From contig DXBX01000026.1 of NCBI GenBank assembly GCA_019116285.1, forward strand, positions 1 through 64,000: a DNA stretch of 64,000 nt, read 5' to 3'. Of the stretch, positions 25,071 to 32,495 are shown piece after piece (position 1 is the first letter of the stretch; every line of letters begins with the position of its first letter). Both the position numbers and the translations under genes were made by a program. The stretch is from Candidatus Bacteroides merdigallinarum (GTDB lineage Bacteria > Bacteroidota > Bacteroidia > Bacteroidales > Bacteroidaceae). The notes under the pieces are model-generated. The model saw only the letters and a list, made by a program, of their open reading frames with translations, did no database searches and had not been told where the DNA came from.

Positions 25071-25610
25071 ATGAAGTTTCTGGTCTGTTTATTCGGCCTG
25101 CTGGTGGGCTTGATAAGTCTGCTTTATGCCCAGGATTGGACACCGGAAGACTCCTTGCGTCTCCAACGCTTATTGGAAGGAGACGGGGAAATCAAGCTGA
25201 ATCCCCATGCTTTGGAGGAGTTGGAGCGTAATTTCGGCCGGCCGAAGGCTTCGGAAGAAAAGTCTTGGTTGGAGTTCGACGAGACCCTGCCTCATACCCC
25301 TTCGGAGAAGGAAAAGAAGTCCCGCTTAGTCTTGCGCCCTTATACGGGTTATACACCCTATAATTGGGATCCTATCCGCCAGTGCAAGATAGATATTGAC
25401 AAACCTACGTGGCGGCAGAATATTTTGCGTGGAATGGAGCAGATTGCGGCCGAGACGCCCTCTCCTTCAGGACTTAGTTTTATGGCCATCTTCACCAAGG
25501 AGTTCTGGGACCGCAAAGGCAAGAAGAGGCGGGCCGCCACGCTGGAGGCGTTGAAGGCTTACGGAGATTCAATTACGGTGCATTATAAGGAAAAGCCGTC
25601 TGTGGAGTAA
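25071..25610 (+). CDS. Small exported protein (DUF4858-like, tentative)
   Basis: 179 aa with a signal peptide MKFLVCLFGLLVGLISLLYA. The mature part is charged and contains ALEELERNFG, then RLVLRPYTGYTPYNWDP and a C-terminal WDRKGKKRRAATLEALKAYG. It resembles small Bacteroidales proteins annotated DUF4858. No catalytic motif. Last member of the sigma/anti-sigma-led group; 15 nt after the DUF4943 gene. Confidence 0.65.
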   Translation: MKFLVCLFGLLVGLISLLYAQDWTPEDSLRLQRLLEGDGEIKLNPHALEELERNFGRPKASEEKSWLEFDETLPHTPSEKEKKSRLVLRPYTGYTPYNWDPIRQCKIDIDKPTWRQNILRGMEQIAAETPSPSGLSFMAIFTKEFWDRKGKKRRAATLEALKAYGDSITVHYKEKPSVE

Positions 25611-25662
25611 ACCATTGGCATGTCGAAAGTGTTTCATTGAAAATGAATATAAATAATAAGGT

Positions 25663-26604
25663 ATGGACAATAGAATTACTTCTTTATTTGGTATAGAGCA
25701 TCCCATTATCCAAGGTGGCATGGTGTGGTGCAGTGGTTGGCGATTGGCATCGGCTGTGAGCAATGCCGGCGGATTGGGCTTGTTGGGGGCAGGTTCCATG
25801 CATCCCGAAACCTTGCGCGAGCATATCCGAAAGACCCACCTTGCCACGTCGAAGCCTTTCGGCGTGAATCTCCCCCTGATGTATCCGCAGGTAGATGAGG
25901 TGATGCAACTCCTGGTGGATGAGGGTGTCAAGATTGTGTTCACCTCCGCCGGAAGTCCCAAGAAATGGACGGGATGGTTACACGCGCATGGCATAACGGT
26001 GGTGCACGTGGTGTCCTCTTCTACTTTTGCCAGGAAGGCGGAGGAAGCCGGAGTGGATGCCATCGTGGCGGAAGGTTTTGAAGCCGGAGGCCACAACGGG
26101 CGTGAGGAGACTACAACGCTTTGCCTGATACCCGCCGTGCGTCGGGCCACGGAGCTTCCCTTGATTGCTGCCGGAGGCATCGCTACGGGCGAGGCCATAT
26201 TGGCCATGCAGGTCTTGGGGGCAGAAGGCGTGCAGATAGGTACCCGTTTTGCCTTGACCGCGGAGAGCTCGGCCAGCGAAGTGTTCAAAGAATATTGTTT
26301 GCATCTGGAGGAGGGAGACACCCGTCTGTTGCTGAAAAAGTTGGCTCCAACCCGTCTGGTGAAAGGCAAGTTCCTGGACAGTGTTACAAAAGCTGAGGAT
26401 GCAGGCGCCACTCCCGACGAGCTCCGTGCCCTACTAGGGAAAGGACGCGCCAAACTGGGTATCTTCGAAGGAAACCTGGACGAAGGAGAGCTGGAAATCG
26501 GACAAATCGCTTCGCTGCTGAAGGGGAAAGGCATCCAGACGGTAGCCGAGGTGATGCAGGAACTGACAGAGGGTTATGAGAGGGCGCTGGCGGGACTGAA
26601 ATAA
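25663..26604 (+). CDS. FMN-dependent FabK / nitronate monooxygenase family protein
   Basis: 313 aa TIM-barrel flavoprotein. Motifs: HPIIQGGMVWCSGWRLASAV (FMN site), AGGLGLLGAG, PFGVNLPL, AEGFEAGGHNG (catalytic His region), IAAGGIATGEAILAM and GAEGVQIGTRF. It could be an FMN-containing enoyl-ACP reductase (FabK), with a FabI also in this window, or a nitronate monooxygenase. Sequence pattern fits the FabK side somewhat better (EGMEAGGH-like). Cytoplasmic. Starts 52 nt after the previous gene; operon membership uncertain. Confidence 0.82.
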   Translation: MDNRITSLFGIEHPIIQGGMVWCSGWRLASAVSNAGGLGLLGAGSMHPETLREHIRKTHLATSKPFGVNLPLMYPQVDEVMQLLVDEGVKIVFTSAGSPKKWTGWLHAHGITVVHVVSSSTFARKAEEAGVDAIVAEGFEAGGHNGREETTTLCLIPAVRRATELPLIAAGGIATGEAILAMQVLGAEGVQIGTRFALTAESSASEVFKEYCLHLEEGDTRLLLKKLAPTRLVKGKFLDSVTKAEDAGATPDELRALLGKGRAKLGIFEGNLDEGELEIGQIASLLKGKGIQTVAEVMQELTEGYERALAGLK

Positions 26605-26768
26605 AGAGATTAGTGGATGACAGTTGGCATAAAAAACGAGAAATTTCTCTCCGAAAAAGCGTAACTCTTGTCATTCATTTTGGATAAAGTAAATATTTGT
26701 TCCCATACATCGGCGTTTTTCATTAACTTATGCACACCTTTTATGCATCCTTTTCTGCGCCCTTTCCG

Positions 26769-26834
26769 AAAGAGACCAAAAAGAGACCAAAAAGAGAGGA
26801 GAAAGAGAGGAGAAACGAAGGGATAACGAATGGA
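26769..26834. repeat. Six 11-bp tandem units
   Basis: AAAGAGACCAA twice, AAAGAGAGGAG twice, AAACGAAGGGA and TAACGAATGGA, all exactly 11 bp and contiguous. Part of the 828-nt gene-free stretch 26605-27432, which is AT-rich and otherwise holds the palindromic element at 27034 and the terminator at 27163. I see no credible gene or RNA in the rest of that stretch. Confidence 0.85.
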
Positions 26835-27033
26835 CGACAGATAAGAATTAAATTCTTTACATGAAATAATATATATCATTGAATATTATTATTTTGCGAG
26901 ATTTGTCATCTGATATTTTTTTGTCATAATACACCCACTTAAGAGATGGTTTTCTCCTAAATGTCTTCGTTTGTTATGTTAATTTAATTATTAATATAGA
27001 ATGGTATTTGTAAAAAAGTATGCTATATAAGAC

Positions 27034-27119
27034 GAGGGCATGTCGAAACACAAGTAAGTTTTCAATCCCCTCCTTCTTGAAGGAGAATTAGGTTACTGAC
27101 AGCGTTTCGGCACACCCTC
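27034..27119. repeat. Palindromic element with GAGGGCATGTCGAAAC ends
   Basis: Ends GAGGGCATGTCGAAAC (27034-27049) and GTTTCGGCACACCCTC (27104-27119) are inverted with 3 mismatches in 16. The centre has CTCCTTC-TT-GAAGGAG and the sequence CAATCCCCTCC...GGAGAATTAGGTTAC, like the core of the element at 13228. Non-coding, probably a dispersed mobile or REP-like unit. Confidence 0.7.
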
Positions 27120-27162
27120 TTTGATTTTGGAAGCTACGTTTTCTTCAATGTGACTCAAATAA

Positions 27163-27202
27163 AAAACCGTTCCCCCAGAATAGACAAGGAGGGAACGGTT
27201 TT
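27163..27202 (-). terminator. Terminator of the sigma-54 response regulator transcript
   Basis: AAAACCGTTCCC (27163-27174) pairs with GGGAACGGTTTT (27191-27202). On the minus strand the stem is followed by further T residues (GGTTTTTTATTTG). It lies 230 nt past the regulator stop and could also work on the other strand. Confidence 0.8.
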
Positions 27203-27432
27203 ACCACAAACAAACATAAACAGGACTGCTACTAATACTAACTTTTTAGTGAAAACTCATTTATTCGTAATAACAAAAGGGGTATGTTTTGATTAAGAAT
27301 CATCGTTTTCCTTAAAATCACTATTCAAATCCTGTGCCAAAGCTATTTCTTTGTTTATAGGTAGGGGTAGACTGTGGAAACTTGTGGAATGTGTGGAGTG
27401 AGATGGGGAATTATTCCACACTATTTCTTGTC

Positions 27433-28767
27433 TTAAACCTCTATGCCATATAGCTTCAGTTTGTTGTATAACGTCTTGCGATCAATGCCCAAGAGGATAG
27501 CAGCCCGGCTTTTGTTATGCCCGGTTTGTCGCAGGGCTTCGATGATGTGTTGTTTTTCTGTCTCTTCGTTACGCAAAGGCAGGGTGGCGGGCGAAGAGTA
27601 TGCTTCATTCCGGGTGCTAAGTTCGCTCAGTTCATCGGGAGTGATGTAGGGACCTGTGGCCAGCAAGGTGGCACGCCGAATGATGTTTTTCATTTGTCGC
27701 AGGTTGCCCGGCCAGGTATAATCCAATAACAACTGGCAGGAACGATTGTCGAAACCGATGAGTTGCTTGTTCATTTCACGGTTGGCCTGGTCCAGGAAGA
27801 GGTTGGCAAAGAGCAGGATGTCTTCGCGGCGGTCTTTCAGTGCAGGGATGCGGAGGGTGAACTCATTGATGCGGTGGTAGAGGTCCTCGCGGAAAGAGCC
27901 TTTCTCGATGGCTTGCTCCAGGTTCTCGTTGGTGGCCGACACCAGGCGCACGTCCACTTGAATCTCCTTGTTGGAGCCGATGGGGCGTATCTTCCGTTCC
28001 TGCAAGGCGCGGAGCAGTTGCACTTGCACTTCGTAGCTCAGGTTTCCTATTTCGTCCAGGAAGATGGTACCGCCGTTGGCTTCCACAAAGGCACCCGTTT
28101 TGTCGTTCAGCGCACCGGTGAAGGCTCCTTTCACATGGCCGAAGAATTCCGATGCGGCCAGCTCCTTGGGGATGGAGCCGCAGTCGATGGCGATGAAGGG
28201 GCGATGGGCACGCTTGCTCAGTTGGTGGATGCGGTGGGCGACGTATTCCTTGCCGGTGCCGCTGGCACCGTTGATGAGGACAGACATGTTGGTGGGCGCT
28301 ACCAGCTTGACATAATTGTAGAGTTGGCGGGCTGCGTCGCTCTCGCCTTCCAGGAAGTCGGTCGGCTCGGTGGTGGAGGTATTCGTGGATTCCGGTAGTC
28401 GGGGGGAGGAGGCATTCAGTGCCTCACCTATTTTTTTCAGCAGTTCGTCGGGATTGATGGGCTTGGCGATGTAGTCGCGGGCCCCCAGTTTCATGGCCTG
28501 TACGGCAGATTGAATATCGGCGTAGCCCGTCATGATGATGAGCGGGATGGGGAGCTTGTTCTCGGTCAGCCAGCGGAGGAGGTCGGTGCCTTCGTGGTCG
28601 GGCAGGCGCAAGTCGGATAGGATCAGGTCCACGTTTTCCGTCTCGATATGCTTGCGGGCACGGGCTACGTTGCTGGTCGAGGCCACGGAGAATCCCTTCT
28701 TTCCCAGCCATGTTTTCAGCATCATGCCGTATGTAATGTCGTCTTCTACGATTAAAATGGATTTCAT
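27433..28767 (-). CDS. Sigma-54-dependent response regulator (NtrC/AtoC type)
   Basis: 444 aa from MKSILIVEDD at 28767. Receiver domain 1-115 with phospho-acceptor D52 (SDLRLPD), T80 and K102. AAA+ domain: Walker A GASGTGKE (167-174), sigma-54 contact GAFTGA (214-219), Walker B TIFLDEIG and the R-finger region REDLYHRI. A Fis-type helix-turn-helix ends the protein (NKSRAAILLGIDRKTLYNKL). Activates sigma-54 promoters after phosphorylation. No kinase is directly adjacent; the hybrid kinase 4 kb away is a candidate partner. Its promoter faces that of the PPIase gene. Confidence 0.93.
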   Translation of the reverse strand: MKSILIVEDDITYGMMLKTWLGKKGFSVASTSNVARARKHIETENVDLILSDLRLPDHEGTDLLRWLTENKLPIPLIIMTGYADIQSAVQAMKLGARDYIAKPINPDELLKKIGEALNASSPRLPESTNTSTTEPTDFLEGESDAARQLYNYVKLVAPTNMSVLINGASGTGKEYVAHRIHQLSKRAHRPFIAIDCGSIPKELAASEFFGHVKGAFTGALNDKTGAFVEANGGTIFLDEIGNLSYEVQVQLLRALQERKIRPIGSNKEIQVDVRLVSATNENLEQAIEKGSFREDLYHRINEFTLRIPALKDRREDILLFANLFLDQANREMNKQLIGFDNRSCQLLLDYTWPGNLRQMKNIIRRATLLATGPYITPDELSELSTRNEAYSSPATLPLRNEETEKQHIIEALRQTGHNKSRAAILLGIDRKTLYNKLKLYGIEV

Positions 28768-28796
28768 TGTCCTCGCTTTAGGTTTCTTTTGCCAGA

Positions 28797-28804
28797 CAAA
28801 GGTA
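28797..28804 (-). promoter_or_regulatory. Putative -7 box for the sigma-54 response regulator
   Basis: CAAAGGTA is TACCTTTG on the minus strand, 29 nt before the ATG at 28767. Confidence 0.5.
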
Positions 28805-28825
28805 AGCGGTTTTGGCTGAAAGTCG

Positions 28826-28833
28826 TATATTTG
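28826..28833 (+). promoter_or_regulatory. Putative -7 box for the PPIase-M16-MATE group
   Basis: TATATTTG fits TAnnTTTG, 26 nt before the ATG at 28860. The -33 region would overlap the divergent promoter. Confidence 0.5.
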
Positions 28834-28859
28834 CAGGCTTAAATTAAACAAAAAGGAAA

Positions 28860-29696
28860 ATGAAGCGAAATATTATTGTCATATTAACCCTGCTGGTCTG
28901 TGGGCTGACCGCCTGCAAGCCGGGAGCAAACCAAGGAAAAATGGAAACAAGACTGAAGATTGAGACCACCGCGGGAGACATCGTGGTGAAGCTCTACAAC
29001 GAGACGCCGAAACACCGTGACAACTTCATCAAGCTGGCCCAGGAAGGCACGTACAATGGCACCCTCTTCCACCGGGTCATCAAGGACTTCATGATCCAGG
29101 CGGGCGACCCCCAGAGCAAGAACGCGCCCAAGGGACAGTCCCTGGGCCGGGGAGACGTGGGCTACACCATTCCTGCCGAGTTTGTCTATCCCCAGTACTT
29201 CCACAAGCGCGGCGCCTTGTCTGCCGCCCGCCAGGGAGACAATGTGAATCCGAAGAAGGAGTCGTCGGGCTGCCAGTTCTACATCGTGACGGGCAAGGTC
29301 TACAACGACCAGTCGCTGCTGAGCATGGAGGAGCAGATCAACCAGATGCACTTGCAAAGTGCCTTCAATGCCTTGGCTCAGAAGCACATGAAGGACATCT
29401 ATAAGATGCGGCGCGAAGGCGACCAGGAAGGCCTGATGAAGCTCCAGGACGAGCTGATAGAGCAGGCCGAGAAGGAGATGGCCGGCAAGCTGCGCTTCCA
29501 GTTCACGCCCGAACAGGTGAAGGCCTATACCACCGTGGGCGGCACGCCCCATCTGGACGGGGAATATACCGTCTTCGGCGAGGTGTTGGAAGGCATGGAC
29601 GTGGTGGACAAGATCCAGCGGGTCAAGACCGACCGCAACGACCGCCCGGAAGAAGATGTAGTGATCAATAAGGTGACCGTCCTTGAAGATAAATAA
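28860..29696 (+). CDS. Cyclophilin-type peptidyl-prolyl isomerase lipoprotein
   Basis: 278 aa. Lipoprotein signal ends at C19 (GLTAC). Cyclophilin motifs: HRDNFIKLAQEGTYNGTLFH, RVIKDFMIQAGDP and SSGCQFYIVTGKVYND. Between the usual strands there is a long charged helical insertion of about 60 residues (MHLQSAFNALAQKHMKDIYK onward) seen in several Bacteroidales cyclophilins. Helps fold periplasmic or outer-membrane proteins. First gene of a run whose next frame overlaps its end by 14 nt. Confidence 0.9.
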   Translation: MKRNIIVILTLLVCGLTACKPGANQGKMETRLKIETTAGDIVVKLYNETPKHRDNFIKLAQEGTYNGTLFHRVIKDFMIQAGDPQSKNAPKGQSLGRGDVGYTIPAEFVYPQYFHKRGALSAARQGDNVNPKKESSGCQFYIVTGKVYNDQSLLSMEEQINQMHLQSAFNALAQKHMKDIYKMRREGDQEGLMKLQDELIEQAEKEMAGKLRFQFTPEQVKAYTTVGGTPHLDGEYTVFGEVLEGMDVVDKIQRVKTDRNDRPEEDVVINKVTVLEDK

Positions 29697-30921
29697 GCTG
29701 ACACTGGACAATGGCTTGCGGCTGGTGCACCACGAGGACACCACTACGCAGATGGTGGCGCTGAACATCGTCTATGATGTCGGCTCGCGCGACGAGCATC
29801 CGGACCATACCGGCTTTGCCCACCTGTTCGAGCACCTGATGTTCGGCGGGTCGGTACACATCCCCGACTATGACACCCCCCTGCAGCAGGCCGGCGGGGA
29901 GAACAACGCCTGGACCAACAACGACATCACCAACTACTACCTCACCGTGCCGCGCTCCAATGCCGAGATAGGCTTCTGGCTGGAGTCCGACCGTATGCTC
30001 GAGCTGGCCTTCAGTCCGCGGAGCCTGGAGGTGCAGCGCGGCGTGGTGATGGAGGAGTTCAAGCAGCGATGCCTCAACCAGCCCTACGGCGACGTGGCCC
30101 ATCTGATGCGCCCCTTGGCCTACCGGGTGCATCCCTATCAATGGCCCACCATCGGCAAGCAGTTGAGCCACATAGCCGACGCCACGCTGGACGAAGTGAA
30201 GGACTTCTTCTTCCGCCACTATGCGCCCAACAATGCCGTGCTGGCCGTCACCGGCAACCTGTCGTGGGACGAGGCACGCCGCCTGACAGAGAAGTGGTTC
30301 GGCCCCATCCCCCGGCGGGACATAGCCCAACGGTGCTTGCCGCAAGAACCCGTGCAGACCGAGGAACGCCGCCTGTGCGTGGAGCGCAATGTACCTCTCC
30401 ATGCCCTGTACCTGGCCTTTCACATGTGCGGGCGGGGCGAGGCGGACTACTATGCCTTCGATATCCTGTCGGACATCCTGAGCAACGGCCGCTCCAGCCG
30501 CCTGACCCGTCGCCTGGTGCAGGAGCGGAAGCTGTTCTCCAACATTGACGCCTATATCGCCGGCTCGCGCGACGCGGGTTTGCTGAACATCAGCGGGCGA
30601 CCGGCGGCCGGGGTGTCGCTGGAGGAGGCCGAGGCTGCCGTGTGGGAAGAGCTGGCCCGCCTGAAGGAAGAGCCGGTGGATGCCCGCGAGCTGGAGAAGG
30701 TGAAGAACAAGTTCGAGTCCACCCAGATCTTCGGCAACATCAACTATCTGAACGTGGCCACCAACCTGGCCTGGTTCGAGCTGACGGGCGAGGTGGAGGA
30801 CATCGACCGCGAGGTGGACCGCTACCGGGCGGTGACATCCGACCGCTTGCAGGCAGTGGCCCGTCGTGCCTTCCGCCGGGAGAATGCCAATGTGTTGTAT
30901 TATAACCCCCTTTCCAAGTGA
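29683..30921 (+). CDS. M16 family zinc metalloprotease
   Basis: 412 aa, starting with TTG at 29683 inside the PPIase gene; homologues begin MKIN-, which supports this start. Inverted zinc motif HLFEH (H47, E50, H51) with the preceding TGFAHLFEHLMFGG context, and the C-terminal half is the inactive M16 domain (SRDAGLLNISGRPA). No signal peptide, so probably cytoplasmic, or exported by an unseen route. May degrade peptides. Coupled to the PPIase upstream, and the MATE gene starts one base after its stop. Confidence 0.88.
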   Translation: MKINKLTLDNGLRLVHHEDTTTQMVALNIVYDVGSRDEHPDHTGFAHLFEHLMFGGSVHIPDYDTPLQQAGGENNAWTNNDITNYYLTVPRSNAEIGFWLESDRMLELAFSPRSLEVQRGVVMEEFKQRCLNQPYGDVAHLMRPLAYRVHPYQWPTIGKQLSHIADATLDEVKDFFFRHYAPNNAVLAVTGNLSWDEARRLTEKWFGPIPRRDIAQRCLPQEPVQTEERRLCVERNVPLHALYLAFHMCGRGEADYYAFDILSDILSNGRSSRLTRRLVQERKLFSNIDAYIAGSRDAGLLNISGRPAAGVSLEEAEAAVWEELARLKEEPVDARELEKVKNKFESTQIFGNINYLNVATNLAWFELTGEVEDIDREVDRYRAVTSDRLQAVARRAFRRENANVLYYNPLSK

Positions 30922-30922
30922 T

Positions 30923-32272
30923 ATGAACCGATTCTTGCAGACCTACGGGGCCCACTACCGGGCTCTGTTCACGCTGGGGATGCCCATCGTGGTGGGGCAG
31001 TTGGGAGTGATTATCCTGGGCTTTGCCGACACGCTGATGGTGGGGCATCACAGCACCGTGGAGCTGGGTGCCGCCTCCTTTGTCAACAATATGTTCAACC
31101 TCTGCATCATCTTCAGCACCGGGTTCAGCTACGGGCTGACGCCGGTGGTGGGTGCTTTCTATGGGGCACGACGGTATGCCGAGGCGGGGTTATCTCTGCG
31201 GTGCAGCCTGGTGGCCAACGCGCTGGTGGCCCTGCTGGAGATGGCGGTGATGACCGTGCTCTATCTCAACCTGGAGCAGCTGGGGCAACCCGCCGAGCTG
31301 ATACCCCTCATCAAGCCCTACTACCTGGTGTTGCTCGTCTCGCTGCTGTTCGTCATGCTGTTCAATGCCTTCAAGCAGTTCACGGACGGCATCACGGACA
31401 CGCGCACTGCCATGTGGATTCTGCTGGGCGGCAATGCAATGAATATCCTTGGTAACTACCTATTAATATATGGTAAGCTGGGCCTGCCCGAACTGGGCCT
31501 GCTGGGTGCCGGGCTGAGCACACTCTTGTCCCGCATCGCGATGGTGGGGGTGTTCGCCTGGATTGTCCTGCGGGCCCGCCGGTTCCGCCGCTACCGGGTG
31601 GGACTGCTGCGCCAACGCTGGTCGCCCGTGCTCTTCCGACGGCTCAATGCACTGGGTTGGCCCGTGGGGCTGCAGATGGGCATGGAGACGGCCTCGTTCA
31701 GCCTGAGTGTCATCATGGTGGGATGGCTGGGCACCATCGCCCTGGCCTCGCACCAGATCATGCTGACCATCTCGCAGTTTACCTTCATGATGTTCTACGG
31801 CATGGGGGCGGCGGTGGCCGTGCGTGTCAGCAACTTCCACGGTGTGGGCAATGTGCGGGATGTGCGCCGCTCGGCCAACGCCGGGTTCCACCTCATCCTG
31901 ATGATGGCGGTGGTGCTGCTCAGCATCATCTTTGCCTGCCGCTATTCGGTGGCGGGGTGGTTCACGGACAGTGCCGAGGTGGCCGTGCTGGTGCCGGCGT
32001 TATTCCTGCCCTTCCTGGTCTATCAGTTCGGTGACGGCCTCCAGATAACCTTTGCCAATGCCCTGCGTGGAATAGCCGACGTCAGGCCGATGATGCTGAT
32101 GGCCTTCATCGCCTACTTCGTCATCTCCCTGCCGGTGGGCTACCTGTTTGCCTTCGTGCTGGACTGGGGACTGGTGGGTATCTGGGCGGCGTTCCCCTTT
32201 GGGCTGACCACGGCGGGGGTGCTGTTCTGGCTCCGCTTCCGCGCACAGACCCGCGTGCATGCCCCTCGTTAG
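30923..32272 (+). CDS. MATE family efflux transporter
   Basis: 449 aa from MNRFLQTYGAHYRALFTLGM; the track's longer start is in the M16 gene. Twelve hydrophobic segments and the MATE pattern PIVVGQLGVIILGFADTLMV. Closer to NorM/DinF-type MATE than to the exporter at 1848. Substrate unknown. Third gene of PPIase-M16-MATE, with one base between genes. Confidence 0.9.
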   Translation: MNRFLQTYGAHYRALFTLGMPIVVGQLGVIILGFADTLMVGHHSTVELGAASFVNNMFNLCIIFSTGFSYGLTPVVGAFYGARRYAEAGLSLRCSLVANALVALLEMAVMTVLYLNLEQLGQPAELIPLIKPYYLVLLVSLLFVMLFNAFKQFTDGITDTRTAMWILLGGNAMNILGNYLLIYGKLGLPELGLLGAGLSTLLSRIAMVGVFAWIVLRARRFRRYRVGLLRQRWSPVLFRRLNALGWPVGLQMGMETASFSLSVIMVGWLGTIALASHQIMLTISQFTFMMFYGMGAAVAVRVSNFHGVGNVRDVRRSANAGFHLILMMAVVLLSIIFACRYSVAGWFTDSAEVAVLVPALFLPFLVYQFGDGLQITFANALRGIADVRPMMLMAFIAYFVISLPVGYLFAFVLDWGLVGIWAAFPFGLTTAGVLFWLRFRAQTRVHAPR

Positions 32273-32295
32273 GGGGGCAGTCAGGCCTATGCGTG

Positions 32296-32432
32296 TTTCC
32301 CGGTCTTTCCCAATGACTGGGAAGATACTTTCCCAACGGCTGGGAAAATGCTTTCCCAACGGCTGGGAAAATGCTTTCCCAACAGCAGGGAAATGGTTTT
32401 CCCAGCTAATGGGAAAAGCCGGTCCCGTATAG
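32296..32432. repeat. Six tandem units of 22-23 bp with GGGAAA/TTTCCC dyads
   Basis: Units at 32296-32318, 32319-32341, 32342-32364, 32365-32387, 32388-32410 (23 bp each) and 32411-32432 (22 bp). Core GGGAAAATGCTTTCCCAAC. Every unit contains TTTCCC, and all but the first pair it with an upstream GGGAA, so each can form a small hairpin. The array lies between the MATE stop and the hybrid kinase start and fills most of the 223-nt gap. Confidence 0.9.
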
Positions 32433-32495
32433 GGGAAGATATTGGTTTATACCATGGACTGAATGGTTTAATGTTGTACGCATATAATATAAGGT

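Noticed and set aside
26610-26879. 89-aa minus-strand ORF
   Set aside because: It translates the 11-bp array and AT-rich spacer; no start context or family match.
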